From: Hyphomicrobiales bacterium
Lineage (GTDB): Bacteria > Pseudomonadota > Alphaproteobacteria > Rhizobiales > Beijerinckiaceae
DNA: 64,000 bases
NCBI GenBank assembly: GCA_900470095.1
Contig: UBZM01000056.1
Location: 43,956-107,955 of the forward strand
Direction: 5' to 3'
This document shows, one piece after another, positions 34,919-44,333 of this stretch. Under the pieces are notes generated by a model, which had not been told where the DNA came from, did not search any database, and worked only from the letters and a program-made list of their open reading frames with translations. The translations under genes and the position numbers were made by a program. Position 1 is the first letter of the stretch. Each line of letters opens with the position of its first letter.

Positions 34919-35839
34919 ATGGATCTCCGCAAACTCGAGTGCTTCGTGGCCGTGGCTCACCGTCTGCACTTCGGCCAGGCCGCCGAAGCGCTGGGCGTGA
35001 AGCAATCCGTCGTATCGGAGTCGATCAAATCCCTTGAGAGCCATCTTGGAGGTCGGCTGTTCGAGCGGACGAGCCGGCGCGTATCGCTCACAGCTCTCGG
35101 GCAAGCCCTGCTGAAGGATCTCGAACCGCCGGTCAATGCTCTCAGGGCGGCGCTTGGCGATGCGCGAAAACGCGCTCAGGGCCAGCAGACCGAACTGCTC
35201 GTCGGCTATCTCGGCGGTGGGTTCTACGAGCTCACATCGGCGGTCGTCGCTGAGTTCGCTCGTTCTCGTCCCGACATCTCGCTTCGCTTCGTCGAACTCA
35301 ACTACCTAAACCAGGGGTCCGCGGTTTTGGACGGCAAGGTCGACGTGGCGCTGGCGCGGCTGCCGCTTGCGACACACAGCCTGACGCGAGGCGCCATTCT
35401 CTTCCAGGATGCGCGCACGCTCGTGGTGCCGAGCGGACACCGCCTGGCGGCGCACAAGCTGGTGGATCCAGAAGAGCTGCGAGACGAGCGAATGGTCCGA
35501 TTGCCCGCCGGTGCAGCGTCCGACGAGTGGTGCAACTATCATTTTCCGCGTGTGACCCCGTCGGGGCAGGCCATCGCCGACGGACCCGAGATCGCGACGG
35601 TGCGAGAAGGGCTGGTCGCGGTCGCGGCCGGCCAGTGCGTCATGACCCTGACCTCGCGGGCCCGGAACTACTTTGCCCATCCTGGCGTCGAGTTCATCGA
35701 GATTGATCTGCCGCCGATTCAGAGCGCCCTGACCTGGCGCACTTTCGATCACCGCTCAGGGCCCCGAGACCTCGAAATGGCCGCGAGGGCCGTCGCTGCC
35801 CGCCTTGGCACGCTCACCCTGGCAGAAGGCCCGCGCTGA
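34919..35839 (+). CDS. LysR family transcriptional regulator
   Basis: LysR-type regulator of 306 residues. The helix-turn-helix lies in FGQAAEALGVKQSVVSESIK (about residues 18-37), followed by LGGRLFERTSRRVSLT. The effector domain covers about residues 90-295. It is divergent from the hydrolase-MFS-SDR-SDR operon and has a perfect inverted repeat directly in front of it. AGG lies only about 4 nt before the ATG, so translation may be weak, which is common for self-repressed LysR genes. Confidence 0.92.
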   Translation: MDLRKLECFVAVAHRLHFGQAAEALGVKQSVVSESIKSLESHLGGRLFERTSRRVSLTALGQALLKDLEPPVNALRAALGDARKRAQGQQTELLVGYLGGGFYELTSAVVAEFARSRPDISLRFVELNYLNQGSAVLDGKVDVALARLPLATHSLTRGAILFQDARTLVVPSGHRLAAHKLVDPEELRDERMVRLPAGAASDEWCNYHFPRVTPSGQAIADGPEIATVREGLVAVAAGQCVMTLTSRARNYFAHPGVEFIEIDLPPIQSALTWRTFDHRSGPRDLEMAARAVAARLGTLTLAEGPR

Positions 35840-35873
35840 TCGGGACCGTCGTGCGACCCCGATGGTCTGTCAG

Positions 35874-36803
35874 TCAGCTTTCGTCGGCCAGCGGGTGCAG
35901 GTCGCGGACCATGCTTTTCAGCCGCTCGTCGAGGACATGGGTGTAGATCTGGGTCGTGGCGATATCGGCGTGGCCGAGCAGTTCCTGCACAACGCGAAGA
36001 TCCGCGCCGTTCTGCAGCAGATGGCTGGCGAAGGCGTGGCGCAGCACGTGCGGGCTCAGCGTCGCCGATAATCCTGCTGCACCGGCCAGCATCTTGAGGT
36101 CGCGGCCAAAGGCCTGGCGCGTCAGATGCCCACTCTCGCCATCGGACGGGAAAAGCCAGCGGCCGTCCGCGCCTCCAGCCTGGCGCAGTGCCTCCAGATA
36201 GCTGCGTGCGGCCTCGCGGGCGGCGTCGTTCAGCGGTACCAACCTGTCCTTGTTGCCCTTGCCGCGCACGACAAGGAAGCGCTCGCGCGTCGTTGCCGCT
36301 GAGAGCGGCAACGTCATCAGTTCGGACACGCGCAGGCCCGTGGCGTAGAGCATTTCGATCAGGCAGCGCATGCGCAGGGCCTTCAGCCGTGCCGCCGGGG
36401 AAAGACCATCGCGTTCGCTGAGGAGCCGTGCCGTCTCGATCAGGCGATCGACATCGGTGACGGAAATGACCTTGGGCAGCGGCCGGCCCTGCCTTGGTCC
36501 GTCGATCGCGGCGGAGGGGTCGGCGCCCGTCAGCCCTTCCGTATAGAGGAAGCGATGGAACTGGCGCACCGCGGAAAGCCGGCGCGCCGTCGATGACGCC
36601 TTCAATCCACGGGCTGCAAGATCGGCGAGCCAGTCCCGGATGTCCTGGGCGCCGATGGAGCCGAGGTCGCCGCGGCCGGCGATGAAGTCGGTATAGTCGT
36701 CGAGGTCGCGCTCATAGGCCTCGAGCGTGTTCTTCGCCGCGCCGCGCTCTGCCGCGAGCATGTCGAGAAAGGCCGTGATCCGGCTGCGAGCCAGCCGGCT
36801 CAT
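35874..36803 (-). CDS. xerD: Site-specific tyrosine recombinase XerD
   Basis: Chromosome-dimer-resolving recombinase, 309 residues. N-terminal SAM-like core-binding domain (residues about 5-90) includes KNTLEAYERDLDDYTDFI. The catalytic domain has Arg in ATGLRVSELMTL, Lys in RGKGNKDR, His-x-x-Arg in SPHVLRHAFASHLL, His in LGHADIATTQ and the nucleophilic Tyr in IYTHV. It acts with XerC at dif during division. It overlaps the stop of a small membrane protein gene and lies divergent from aroK-aroB, an arrangement I recognise as common in Hyphomicrobiales. Confidence 0.94.
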   Translation of the reverse strand: MSRLARSRITAFLDMLAAERGAAKNTLEAYERDLDDYTDFIAGRGDLGSIGAQDIRDWLADLAARGLKASSTARRLSAVRQFHRFLYTEGLTGADPSAAIDGPRQGRPLPKVISVTDVDRLIETARLLSERDGLSPAARLKALRMRCLIEMLYATGLRVSELMTLPLSAATTRERFLVVRGKGNKDRLVPLNDAAREAARSYLEALRQAGGADGRWLFPSDGESGHLTRQAFGRDLKMLAGAAGLSATLSPHVLRHAFASHLLQNGADLRVVQELLGHADIATTQIYTHVLDERLKSMVRDLHPLADES

Positions 36804-36946
36804 CGCTGCTGCAGCTTGGACGGCGGCACGATCTCGACCATCTCGCGCTGCTCGGGCTGGACGAAGGTGACCAGCGCGACCATTCCGGCGAAGATCAGCC
36901 CGCCGACGATGGCAAGAAAAGCGATGAATCTGAAGAGGGTCGGCAC
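36800..36946 (-). CDS. Small single-pass membrane protein
   Basis: About 48 residues with one membrane helix (IAFLAIVGGLIFAGMVALVTF) followed by a short charged tail with EREMVEIVPP-like sequence (QREMVEIVPPSKLQQR). The frame is open upstream to 37021, but the family I recall begins at the PVPTLFRF sequence, so a GTG at 36946 preceded by AGGAG is preferred. Its stop overlaps the xerD start (ATGA), indicating cotranslation. Function is unknown. Confidence 0.65.
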   Translation of the reverse strand: MPTLFRFIAFLAIVGGLIFAGMVALVTFVQPEQREMVEIVPPSKLQQR

Positions 36947-37102
36947 GGGCCGGATGTCTCCTGGAACCTTGCCCCGATTCAGGACTATCCGGTTATTCCC
37001 GATGCGTGGCGGGTCGCGCAAGTGCCGACCGGTTCATCAGCGTCGTGAGGGCATGACGCCGGCTGACAGCTCATGCTAGACCGGCTGCGAGGAAATGCCG
37101 CG

Positions 37103-37693
37103 ATGACAATAGCCGACCCCATCGAGAACCTGGACAATTCCGAGCTGCGCAGTCTGCTCGGGAAGCGCGCGGTCGTGCTCGTCGGCATGATGGGCTCGGG
37201 CAAGAGTTCGGTCGGGCGGCGGCTGGCAACGCGGCTCGGCCTGCCTTTCGTCGATGCCGACGTCGAAATCGAGACCGCGGCCGGCATGACGATTCCAGAG
37301 ATTTTCGCGCAGCGCGGCGAAACCGAGTTCCGTGATGGCGAGAGGCGCGTCATCAGCCGGGTTCTGGCGACGCGCGCGCCGCTCGTGCTCGCGACCGGGG
37401 GCGGCGCCTTCATGAACGCGGAAACGCGTGAGCGCATCATCGAGCTTGGCATCTCGATCTGGCTCAAGGCGGATGCCGACGTGCTGATGCGCCGGGTGCG
37501 CAAGCGTTCCAACCGGCCATTGCTGCAGACTGCCGACCCTGAAGCGACGATGCGGCGGATGCTGGCGGAGCGCGAACCGGTCTATGCTCTGGCTGATGTG
37601 ACGGTGACCTCGCGCGACGATCCCCATGAGGTCGTCGTCGAGGAGGCGATAGTCGCGCTCGATCGCCATTTGCGTTCCCTTGAGAACCTTTGA
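37103..37693 (+). CDS. aroK: Shikimate kinase
   Basis: Phosphorylates shikimate with ATP in the fifth step of chorismate synthesis. 196 residues from ATG 37103 (GAGGAAA about 8 nt upstream); an ATG at 37073 is an alternative without a clear ribosome site. Walker A is GMMGSGKSS (about residues 29-37), the shikimate-binding Asp is in DADVEIE, Arg in GETEFRDGE, and ATGGGAF follows. The lid Arg is in RSNRPLL. aroB begins 18 bp later. Confidence 0.96.
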   Translation: MTIADPIENLDNSELRSLLGKRAVVLVGMMGSGKSSVGRRLATRLGLPFVDADVEIETAAGMTIPEIFAQRGETEFRDGERRVISRVLATRAPLVLATGGGAFMNAETRERIIELGISIWLKADADVLMRRVRKRSNRPLLQTADPEATMRRMLAEREPVYALADVTVTSRDDPHEVVVEEAIVALDRHLRSLENL

Positions 37694-37711
37694 GCTGCTG
37701 AGAGCGAAGAC

Positions 37712-38854
37712 ATGACCAAACCTGCGAACGAGAAGTCCGGCGCGCGGATCGTGGTTCCCGTTGCGCTCGAAGGGCGCAGCTACGACATCCATATCGGCCG
37801 CCACCAGCTTTGCGAGGCGGCGAGCCTGATCGCCAGCTTCGCGCCTGGCGCCAAGGCGGCGCTGGTCACCGACGAGCATGTTGCCGGGCTGCACGCGCCC
37901 GCCTTTGAAACATGCCTCCAACAGGCCGGGGTCGCGACCACGCGGATCGAGATCCCGCCCGGCGAGGCGTCGAAATCCTATGCCCGGTTCGCGGCGCTCT
38001 GCGATGCGCTGCTCGCTGCGAAGATCGAGCGCAACGACCTCGTCATCGCCTTCGGTGGCGGGGTGGTCGGCGACCTGACTGGCTTCGCAGCAGCCGTGCT
38101 CAGGCGCGGCGTGCGCTTCGTGCAGGTCCCGACGACCTTGCTGTCGCAGGTCGATTCCTCCGTTGGTGGCAAGACCGGGATCAACTCCTCGCATGGCAAG
38201 AACCTGATCGGCGCCTTCCACCAGCCCGCCCTCGTCATTGCCGACACGGCGCTGCTCGATACGCTGAGCGAGCGGGAGTTCAAGGCGGGCTATGCCGAGG
38301 TCGTGAAATATGGGCTGATCGGCGACCCGAATTTCTTCGATTGGTGCGAAGTCAACTGGAGCCGCATCATTGCAGGTGGCCCCGAGCGCGATCATGCTGT
38401 CGCCGTATCCTGCCGCGCCAAGGCGGCAATCGTGGCGCGGGACGAACGCGAGGAGGGGGACCGCGCCTTGCTCAATCTCGGCCACACCTTCGCTCACGCG
38501 TTGGAGCGCCTGACCGAATATGACGCGAGCCGGCTGGTGCATGGCGAGGCCGTGGCGATCGGCCTTGCGCTCGCCTTCCGCTTCTCGCAGCGGCTCGGGC
38601 TTTGTTCCGGGCAGGATGCAGGGCGGGTTGCGGCGCATCTCGATGCCGTCGGCCTGCCGAGCCGATTGCAGCAGGTGCCAGGCGGGGCGGGCAGCACCGA
38701 GCAAATCGTTGCTGCGATGACCCAGGACAAGAAAGTCAAGCGCGGCGTGCTGACCTTTATCCTGGCGCGCGGCATCGGCAAAAGCTTCATCGCACCGGGC
38801 GTCGCGGCGGACGAGGTCAGGGATTTCATCGAGGCCGAACTCGCGGCCGCCTGA
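37712..38854 (+). CDS. aroB: 3-dehydroquinate synthase
   Basis: NAD- and metal-dependent cyclase of the shikimate pathway, 380 residues. NAD-binding GGGVVGDLTGFAAA (about residues 113-126), the active-site VPTTLLSQVDSSVGGKTG, and metal ligands in GYAEVVKYGLI (Glu) and LGHTFAHALE (His) with the later HGEAVAIG. All expected residues are intact. Cotranscribed with aroK. Confidence 0.96.
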   Translation: MTKPANEKSGARIVVPVALEGRSYDIHIGRHQLCEAASLIASFAPGAKAALVTDEHVAGLHAPAFETCLQQAGVATTRIEIPPGEASKSYARFAALCDALLAAKIERNDLVIAFGGGVVGDLTGFAAAVLRRGVRFVQVPTTLLSQVDSSVGGKTGINSSHGKNLIGAFHQPALVIADTALLDTLSEREFKAGYAEVVKYGLIGDPNFFDWCEVNWSRIIAGGPERDHAVAVSCRAKAAIVARDEREEGDRALLNLGHTFAHALERLTEYDASRLVHGEAVAIGLALAFRFSQRLGLCSGQDAGRVAAHLDAVGLPSRLQQVPGGAGSTEQIVAAMTQDKKVKRGVLTFILARGIGKSFIAPGVAADEVRDFIEAELAAA

Positions 38855-38867
38855 GCACGCTGGGCCC

Positions 38868-40160
38868 ATGCTCGAGAACATCAACCCCTGGCTGGCGGTG
38901 CTGATCGTCCTGATCTGCCTGTTGCTGTCGGCCTTCTTCTCCGGCAGCGAGACCGCGCTGACGGCTGCCTCGAAGGCCCGCATCGCTGCACTGGAAAAGG
39001 CGGGAAGCCGGCGTGCCGGCATCGTGATGCGATTGCTGGCAATGCGGGAGCGACTGATCGGCGCCATGCTGATCGGCAACAACGTCGTCAACATCGGCGC
39101 CTCGGCCTTTGCCACCAGCGTGCTGGTGGCAATATTCGGTGACGCCGGGGTGATCTATGCGACGGCGGTGATGTCGGTCCTCGTGATCATCTTCGCGGAG
39201 ATCATGCCGAAGACGGCGGCGATCGCGAAGCCCGACCAGGCGGCGTTGTGGTTGGCGCGGCCGGTGGCCTGGGTCGTTGCTGTGCTGGGCCCGCTGACAC
39301 TGGCGATCGAATGGTTTGTTCGGCGCTTCCTGCGCCTCTTCGGCATCCGCATCGACGAGAACCAATCGATCCTTTCACCGAATGAGGAGCTGCGTGGTCA
39401 GGTCGACCTGATGCACCAGGAGGGCGCGGTCAAGAAGGCCGATCGTGACATGCTCGGCGGCCTGCTCGATCTGAGGGAGCTCGGTGTCGATGACGTGATG
39501 ATCCACCGCACCAAGATGCGAACGATCAATCTCGACATAGGACCGGAAGCGATCGTGCGCGAGGTCCTGGCCTCGCCCTATACCCGGATGCCGCTATGGC
39601 GCGACAAGCCCGAGAACATTGTCGGCATCCTGCACGCCAAGGACCTGCTGCGGGCGCTCGATGCTGCCGGCGGGGATGCCGGCAAGCTCGACGTGGCGCA
39701 GATCGCCCTCGCGCCCTGGTTCACCCCGGTCACGACCTCGCTGCCCGATCAGCTCAAGGCCTTCCTGGCGCGCAAGACCCATTTCGCGCTTGTCGTCGAC
39801 GAGTATGGCGAGGTGATGGGGCTGGTGACGCTCGAGGATATCCTCGAGGAGATCGTCGGCGATATCCGCGACGAACATGACATCGCGGTGCCGGGCCTGC
39901 GCCAGCAGGTGGACGGGTCGGTGGTCGTCGACGGCGGAGTGCCGATCCGCGACCTGAACCGCGCGATGGACTGGGACCTGCCCGACGAGGAGGCGACGAC
40001 AATCGCGGGCCTCGTCATTCACGAGGCCCGCACCATCCCCGAGGCCGGGCAGGCCTTCACCTTCCACGGCTTCAAGTTCGAGGTGGTGCGCAAGAGCCGT
40101 AACCGCGTGACCTCGCTCCGGATCACCCCCTTGGCGCTGGCGCTGGCCGCTACGGGCTGA
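38868..40160 (+). CDS. CNNM/HlyC-CorC family transporter (DUF21-CBS-CBS-CorC_HlyC)
   Basis: Inner-membrane protein of 430 residues. The DUF21/CNNM membrane domain (about residues 8-190) has FFSGSETALTAASKARI and NNVVNIGASA. A CBS pair follows (about 205-340), with VDEYGEVMGLVTLEDILEEI, then a CorC_HlyC domain (about 350-425) with DGGVPIRDLNRAMDWDLP. Members influence Mg2+ or Co2+ efflux. It follows aroB by 13 bp and probably shares its transcript. Its end overlaps the convergent Ca2+/H+ antiporter by 11 bp. Confidence 0.93.
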   Translation: MLENINPWLAVLIVLICLLLSAFFSGSETALTAASKARIAALEKAGSRRAGIVMRLLAMRERLIGAMLIGNNVVNIGASAFATSVLVAIFGDAGVIYATAVMSVLVIIFAEIMPKTAAIAKPDQAALWLARPVAWVVAVLGPLTLAIEWFVRRFLRLFGIRIDENQSILSPNEELRGQVDLMHQEGAVKKADRDMLGGLLDLRELGVDDVMIHRTKMRTINLDIGPEAIVREVLASPYTRMPLWRDKPENIVGILHAKDLLRALDAAGGDAGKLDVAQIALAPWFTPVTTSLPDQLKAFLARKTHFALVVDEYGEVMGLVTLEDILEEIVGDIRDEHDIAVPGLRQQVDGSVVVDGGVPIRDLNRAMDWDLPDEEATTIAGLVIHEARTIPEAGQAFTFHGFKFEVVRKSRNRVTSLRITPLALALAATG

Positions 40161-41307
40161 ACACCAGCACCAGGAAAACGAAGAAGACGCAGAGATGCAC
40201 GGCGCCTTCCAGCATCGTTGTGCGTGAGCCGGTGAAGGTCAGCGTGCTCAGCATCAGCGTCATCGCCAGAATGACCATATTGGTGGCCGACAGGCCGAGC
40301 GTGACCGGCTGACCGGTGAGAAGGCCGATGCCAAGCACGGCAGGCACCGTCAGGCCAAGCGTCGAGGCTGCCGCGCCCAAGCACAGATTGATCGCACGCT
40401 GGAGTTGGTTGGCATTGATCGCACGCAGGGCCGTGATGCATTCCGGGGTGAAGACGACCATCGCGATCAGGATGCCACCGAGCGCCGGGGGGGCGTCGAG
40501 CTTGGCGATGCCGAAATCGAGCACGGCCGCCAGGCTCTTCGCCAGGATGACGATCGGCAGGATATTGGCCAGGAGCAGGCCGATATTGGGCAGGATGCTT
40601 CCGGACGCGGCGTGCCCGGCCTCTTCGACCTGATGCAGCACTTCGCCGCTGCGTGCCGGCATGTCAGGCTCGACGAAGAAACCGCTGTGGCGGCCGGTCT
40701 GCAGGATCAGGAAGGATGCGTAGAGCGCCAGTGTGAACAGCGAGAAGCAGATGGCTTGCAAGTTGGTCAGCGTTCCGTCGCTGGTCGAGGTGGTGAAATT
40801 CGGCAGGACCAGCGCGATGACCGTCAGCGGGATGATTACGACCAGATAGGCGGTGGCGCCCTGCAGATTGTAGCTCTGTTGGAAATGGCGCAGGCCCCCG
40901 AAGATGAGCCCTATGCCGACGACGCCGTTCAGCACGATCATGAGCACGGCGAACATCGTGTCGCGGCCGAGTGTCGGCGCCCCGGTCGCTCCGAGCATCA
41001 CGGCCCCGATCAGCGCCACCTCGATGATGACGATCGAGAGCGTCAGGATCAGCGTGCCATAGGGTTCGCCCAGCCTGTGCGCCAGTTCCTCCGCCTCGTG
41101 CACGACGCCGATGGCCGACCACGCGATGATGCCGAGCAACCAGGCAAAGATCAGCATGGACAGCAAGGGGGAGCCGAGCTGCCCGAGAATCGTCTTGCCG
41201 AAGAACAGATAGGCAAGGACCGAGGCCCAGGCGCAGGTGAGGCGGATGATCATGCTGGTCAAATACAAAGACCCAATCTTGTGGCAGGCGGACGATAAAC
41301 GAGACAT
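40150..41307 (-). CDS. Calcium:proton antiporter (ChaA/CaxA family)
   Basis: Cation/proton exchanger of up to 385 residues with about eleven membrane segments. The two Ca2+/cation antiporter repeats are visible: HEAEELAHRLGEPYGTLILT (about residues 70-89) and FTPECITALRAINANQLQRA (about 297-316), each with a conserved Glu. No strong ribosome site decides between starts at 41307 and 41253; the shorter form would begin MIIRLTCAWA at the first helix. The 3' end overlaps the CNNM gene on the other strand. Confidence 0.9.
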   Translation of the reverse strand: MSRLSSACHKIGSLYLTSMIIRLTCAWASVLAYLFFGKTILGQLGSPLLSMLIFAWLLGIIAWSAIGVVHEAEELAHRLGEPYGTLILTLSIVIIEVALIGAVMLGATGAPTLGRDTMFAVLMIVLNGVVGIGLIFGGLRHFQQSYNLQGATAYLVVIIPLTVIALVLPNFTTSTSDGTLTNLQAICFSLFTLALYASFLILQTGRHSGFFVEPDMPARSGEVLHQVEEAGHAASGSILPNIGLLLANILPIVILAKSLAAVLDFGIAKLDAPPALGGILIAMVVFTPECITALRAINANQLQRAINLCLGAAASTLGLTVPAVLGIGLLTGQPVTLGLSATNMVILAMTLMLSTLTFTGSRTTMLEGAVHLCVFFVFLVLVFSP

Positions 41308-41394
41308 CGCCCGGCGAGGACCGGGTGATGGACCAAGCGATATACGCGCGGCGTTGGAGGATCGTTGGCGCCAGCGCGCCTCATTCGCAAGTAT

Positions 41395-41721
41395 TCACTG
41401 TCGGCGTAGCACATCCGTCGCCAGATGGTCGGACGAAACACCATCGATGAAGAAGACCGCGCCGGTCGAGTTGCGCATACGCAAGGGCAGGATCGCCCGA
41501 TAGGCCTCTGATTCGTACCAGGCCTTCGCGGCGGCACGGTTCGGGAACTCGATCACGATCAGGTCGCCCGACCAGCTGCCCTCCAGCAGTTCCGGTGGAT
41601 CGCCATGGATGATGAAGCGCCCCTGGAACGGTGCCAGCGTCGCATCGATGCCTTCGAGATAGCCAATGATCTCAGGTCCTAGGGCGACGTGGGTGAGGTG
41701 GGCCATGGCGTAGGTTTTCAT
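41395..41721 (-). CDS. DUF1330 family protein
   Basis: Small dimeric alpha/beta-barrel-type protein of 108 residues. The sequence has the family's YLEGIDATLAPFQGRFIIHG and DLIVIEFPNRAAAKAWYES elements, the latter with the conserved aromatic and Ala-rich helix. No catalytic role is established for the family. It lies alone between the antiporter and a small secreted protein gene on the other strand. Confidence 0.88.
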   Translation of the reverse strand: MKTYAMAHLTHVALGPEIIGYLEGIDATLAPFQGRFIIHGDPPELLEGSWSGDLIVIEFPNRAAAKAWYESEAYRAILPLRMRNSTGAVFFIDGVSSDHLATDVLRRQ

Positions 41722-41862
41722 CGTGGGATCCCCTTCTTCGCAGCCAAGCTGGCCTGCCGATGTCGCGACCTTCGCCTGCAGGCGGAATGAAGTCGATTAC
41801 CTCAGGGGTTGTCGCGGCAGCCCGTTCGCAATGCCGCCGCAAACCGGCGCGACAGCTGGGGC

Positions 41863-42258
41863 ATGACCAAGCGCCTTCTTCGTTCGCTGCTCTGCGGCAC
41901 CACCCTCCTTGTGGCCCTGATTCCGGCGGATCACGGCAGGGCTCAGCCCGAGCCGAGCCTACGGGCGGCCTGTTCCGAATTGCGGCAGGCGCTGCGCGGG
42001 CTCGAAGGCAAGGAGGGCGAACTCACAACCATCCAGGTCGAGGGAGAGCTGACCATGGTTCGCTCCGACGGGGCGCTGGTCTATCTCGCGCTCTGTCGTG
42101 CGCCGGATCCGCAGGTGCTGTGCGTCACCTATGCCGAGAATGGCAGCAAGCTCGGCGATCGAGTCGTGGCCAGCGGCAGCTACGAACGGGTCGGCCCCAA
42201 CCATGTGAAGCTCGATCCCTGCCTGCATCACGAACCGGACAAGGAGAGGCCGCGCTAA
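41863..42258 (+). CDS. Small secreted protein of unknown function
   Basis: 131 residues with a Sec signal peptide (LLRSLLCGTTLLVALIPADHGRA) and a likely AxA-like cleavage site near residue 28. The mature part has a soluble domain ending in the distinctive VASGSYERVGPNHVKLDPC. Three Cys in the mature part could form a disulfide. I do not recognise the family. The ATG at 41863 was chosen because it opens the signal peptide; an ORF extension to 41809 has none. Confidence 0.7.
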   Translation: MTKRLLRSLLCGTTLLVALIPADHGRAQPEPSLRAACSELRQALRGLEGKEGELTTIQVEGELTMVRSDGALVYLALCRAPDPQVLCVTYAENGSKLGDRVVASGSYERVGPNHVKLDPCLHHEPDKERPR

Positions 42259-42312
42259 GGCATCGGTCCGAACAGTGGATTGCGGTTTTCGGCACAGCCG
42301 ATACACACAAGG

Positions 42313-42354
42313 TTAGATCACCGGCCGGGTCGGAGATCCGGTCCGATGATCTAA
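42313..42354. terminator. Bidirectional hairpin between convergent genes
   Basis: TTAGATCACCGG pairs with CCGATGATCTAA at 11 of 12 positions around an 18-nt interior that itself can pair (CCGG/CCGG). It sits between the small secreted protein gene on the plus strand and ndvA on the minus strand, ending 20 bp from the ndvA stop. It fits a shared terminator, although neither side has a long T-run. Confidence 0.6.
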
Positions 42355-42374
42355 GGCCGTCCGGGGCAGCGCGG

Positions 42375-44192
42375 TCAATCGGCCGCGAGCTTCTGGGCGA
42401 GCGGGCTGACCGCATCCTCTGCCAGCATGGCGGCCGGCTTGTCGGCGACGAGATACTGCGCCCGCGCCAGCGCGGCGAAGCGTCCGCCCTTGGCGACGAG
42501 TTCGTCGAAGGAGCCCATCTCGATGACGCGGCCCTGCTCGAAAACGAGGATCCGGTTGGCGTTGCGGATGGTGGCCAGGCGGTGCGCAATGACGAAAGTC
42601 GTGCGGCCCTTCATCACCTCGTCGAGCGCCTTCTGGAGCTTCACCTCCGTTGCAGCATCGAGCGCGGAGGTCGCTTCGTCGAGAATCAGGATCGGTGGGT
42701 TCTTGAGGAGTGCGCGGGCGATCGAAAGGCGTTGGCGCTCGCCACCCGACAAGGTGCGGCCGCGTTCGCCAACCAGGGTGTCGAGCCCATCGGTCTGGCG
42801 AGCCATGACTTCGGTCGCCTGGGCCCGGTCGAGCGCCTCTATCATTTCGGCATCGGTCGCGTCAGGCTTGCCGACGGTGAGATTCTCGCGGATCGAGCGG
42901 GCAAAGAGCATCGGCTCCTGAAAGACGACGCCGATATTGCGGCGCAGGCTGAGCAGCGAGATCTCTCGAATGTCCCTGCCGTCGGCGAGGATACGGCCGG
43001 ATTGCGGATCGAAGGCGCGGTGCAGCAGGCCGAGCGTGGTCGACTTGCCGGAGCCGGTCGAACCGACAATGGCGATGGTCTCGCCGGGCTCGACGGTGAA
43101 GGATACATCGGCGACGGCCGCGCGCTTGCCGTCATAGGAGAACGAAACGTCATCGAAGGTGATGCGGCCCTCGAGGCGGCCGGCATCGGGCGCGCCCGGG
43201 AGATCGCGTACGGCCGGCATGGTGTCGAGCACCCCGAAGAACTCACGCATCTTCGGCGCCTGCATGAAGATGAAGTTTACGAAGGAGACGATCTGCTCAA
43301 GCCGGCCGACCAGCATGGTGGCGAAGCCCATGAAGGTGACGATTTCACCGACGGTGGTCTGCCCCATCATCAGGAGCCAGGTGCCGACGACAAAGATCGC
43401 CAGTACGGTGAGCGTCGCCGAGGCGCGGGTCGCCACGGTCGCGATCGCCCACCAGGATAGCACCGGAAGTTGCGCTTCCAGCAGGCTGGCGATGGTCGAG
43501 CGCAGGCCGCGTACCTCGGCTTCGATGCGGGTGAAGCTCTGGATCACCGGGACATTGCCGAGCGCGTCCGAAGCGCGTTCGGCAAGGTTGGAGTGGTAGC
43601 CTTCGACATTGCTCTGGAGCTTCTCGGTCTTGCGCAGCACGAAGGCCGTGAGAGTGCCGAAGAGCACGACGAGGCTGATCAGGAGCAGTCCGAGCTGCCA
43701 GTTCTTCCAGAGGGTGAAGGGCAGCAGGATGAAGAGCGCGACGAAGCTGGCGCAGTGTTCGCGGAAGAATGAGAGCCACAGCGCCCACATGCCGCTGGTG
43801 CCTTCCAGCATCACCTTGAGCACCCGGCCCGAATGGGTCTGGGTGTGGTACGCCAGAGGCAGCGTCAGGGCGTGCTCGAAATAATCAGCCATCACGGCGA
43901 GGCGGCGGCGATGGGCCAACCTGTCGGCATGAAGGGCGACGAAGACGCTGGCTCCGATATTGAAGAGCCCGAAGCCGACCCAAGCCGCGATCAGGACATT
44001 GATGTCGCTCCAGTTTGGTCGCTGGCCGGAGCTCTGGATGCTGGTCAACCTGTCGATCAGGGTGCCGAACAGCATCGGCTCCGCGAAGGCTGCTGCCGCC
44101 AGCAGGATATTGGCGAGCGCAAGGATCAGTCCCAGCCGTTTTTCGGGGCCGAGTTCGCCGAGGACGCGGGCGTAGAGCGCAAACAGTGACAT
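42375..44192 (-). CDS. ndvA: Cyclic beta-1,2-glucan ABC exporter (NdvA/ChvA family)
   Basis: Fused permease-ATPase of 605 residues that exports cyclic beta-1,2-glucan to the periplasm. Six membrane segments fill about residues 15-310. The nucleotide domain has Walker A in VGSTGSGKST (about 391), the signature LSGGERQRLSIARALL and Walker B LILDEATSALD, with the switch His in IAHRLATIR. The opening MSLFALYARVLGEL and the DRLAHRRRL segment match NdvA as I recall it from Sinorhizobium, Agrobacterium and Brucella. The chvB-type glucan synthase is not in this window. Confidence 0.88.
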   Translation of the reverse strand: MSLFALYARVLGELGPEKRLGLILALANILLAAAAFAEPMLFGTLIDRLTSIQSSGQRPNWSDINVLIAAWVGFGLFNIGASVFVALHADRLAHRRRLAVMADYFEHALTLPLAYHTQTHSGRVLKVMLEGTSGMWALWLSFFREHCASFVALFILLPFTLWKNWQLGLLLISLVVLFGTLTAFVLRKTEKLQSNVEGYHSNLAERASDALGNVPVIQSFTRIEAEVRGLRSTIASLLEAQLPVLSWWAIATVATRASATLTVLAIFVVGTWLLMMGQTTVGEIVTFMGFATMLVGRLEQIVSFVNFIFMQAPKMREFFGVLDTMPAVRDLPGAPDAGRLEGRITFDDVSFSYDGKRAAVADVSFTVEPGETIAIVGSTGSGKSTTLGLLHRAFDPQSGRILADGRDIREISLLSLRRNIGVVFQEPMLFARSIRENLTVGKPDATDAEMIEALDRAQATEVMARQTDGLDTLVGERGRTLSGGERQRLSIARALLKNPPILILDEATSALDAATEVKLQKALDEVMKGRTTFVIAHRLATIRNANRILVFEQGRVIEMGSFDELVAKGGRFAALARAQYLVADKPAAMLAEDAVSPLAQKLAAD

Positions 44193-44333
44193 CCGGGGAG
44201 CATTATCCGACGCGCGGGCCTGAGCAAGTGCTCAAGCTTAACGCTTCGTTCAAACCGGTCCCGCTATGGTTACCAGACTGCCAAGACAGGGCGCTGCGCG
44301 GATGCTGGATCTGCGTGGATCAGGGTGGCTTAA

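Noticed and set aside
35874..36803. xerD as the integrase of a mobile island
   Set aside because: Motifs and the neighbouring aroK-aroB genes fit chromosomal XerD; no att repeats or phage genes nearby.
41760..43460. 566-residue plus-strand open frame
   Set aside because: Overlaps the small secreted protein in another frame and runs antisense to ndvA; no family features.
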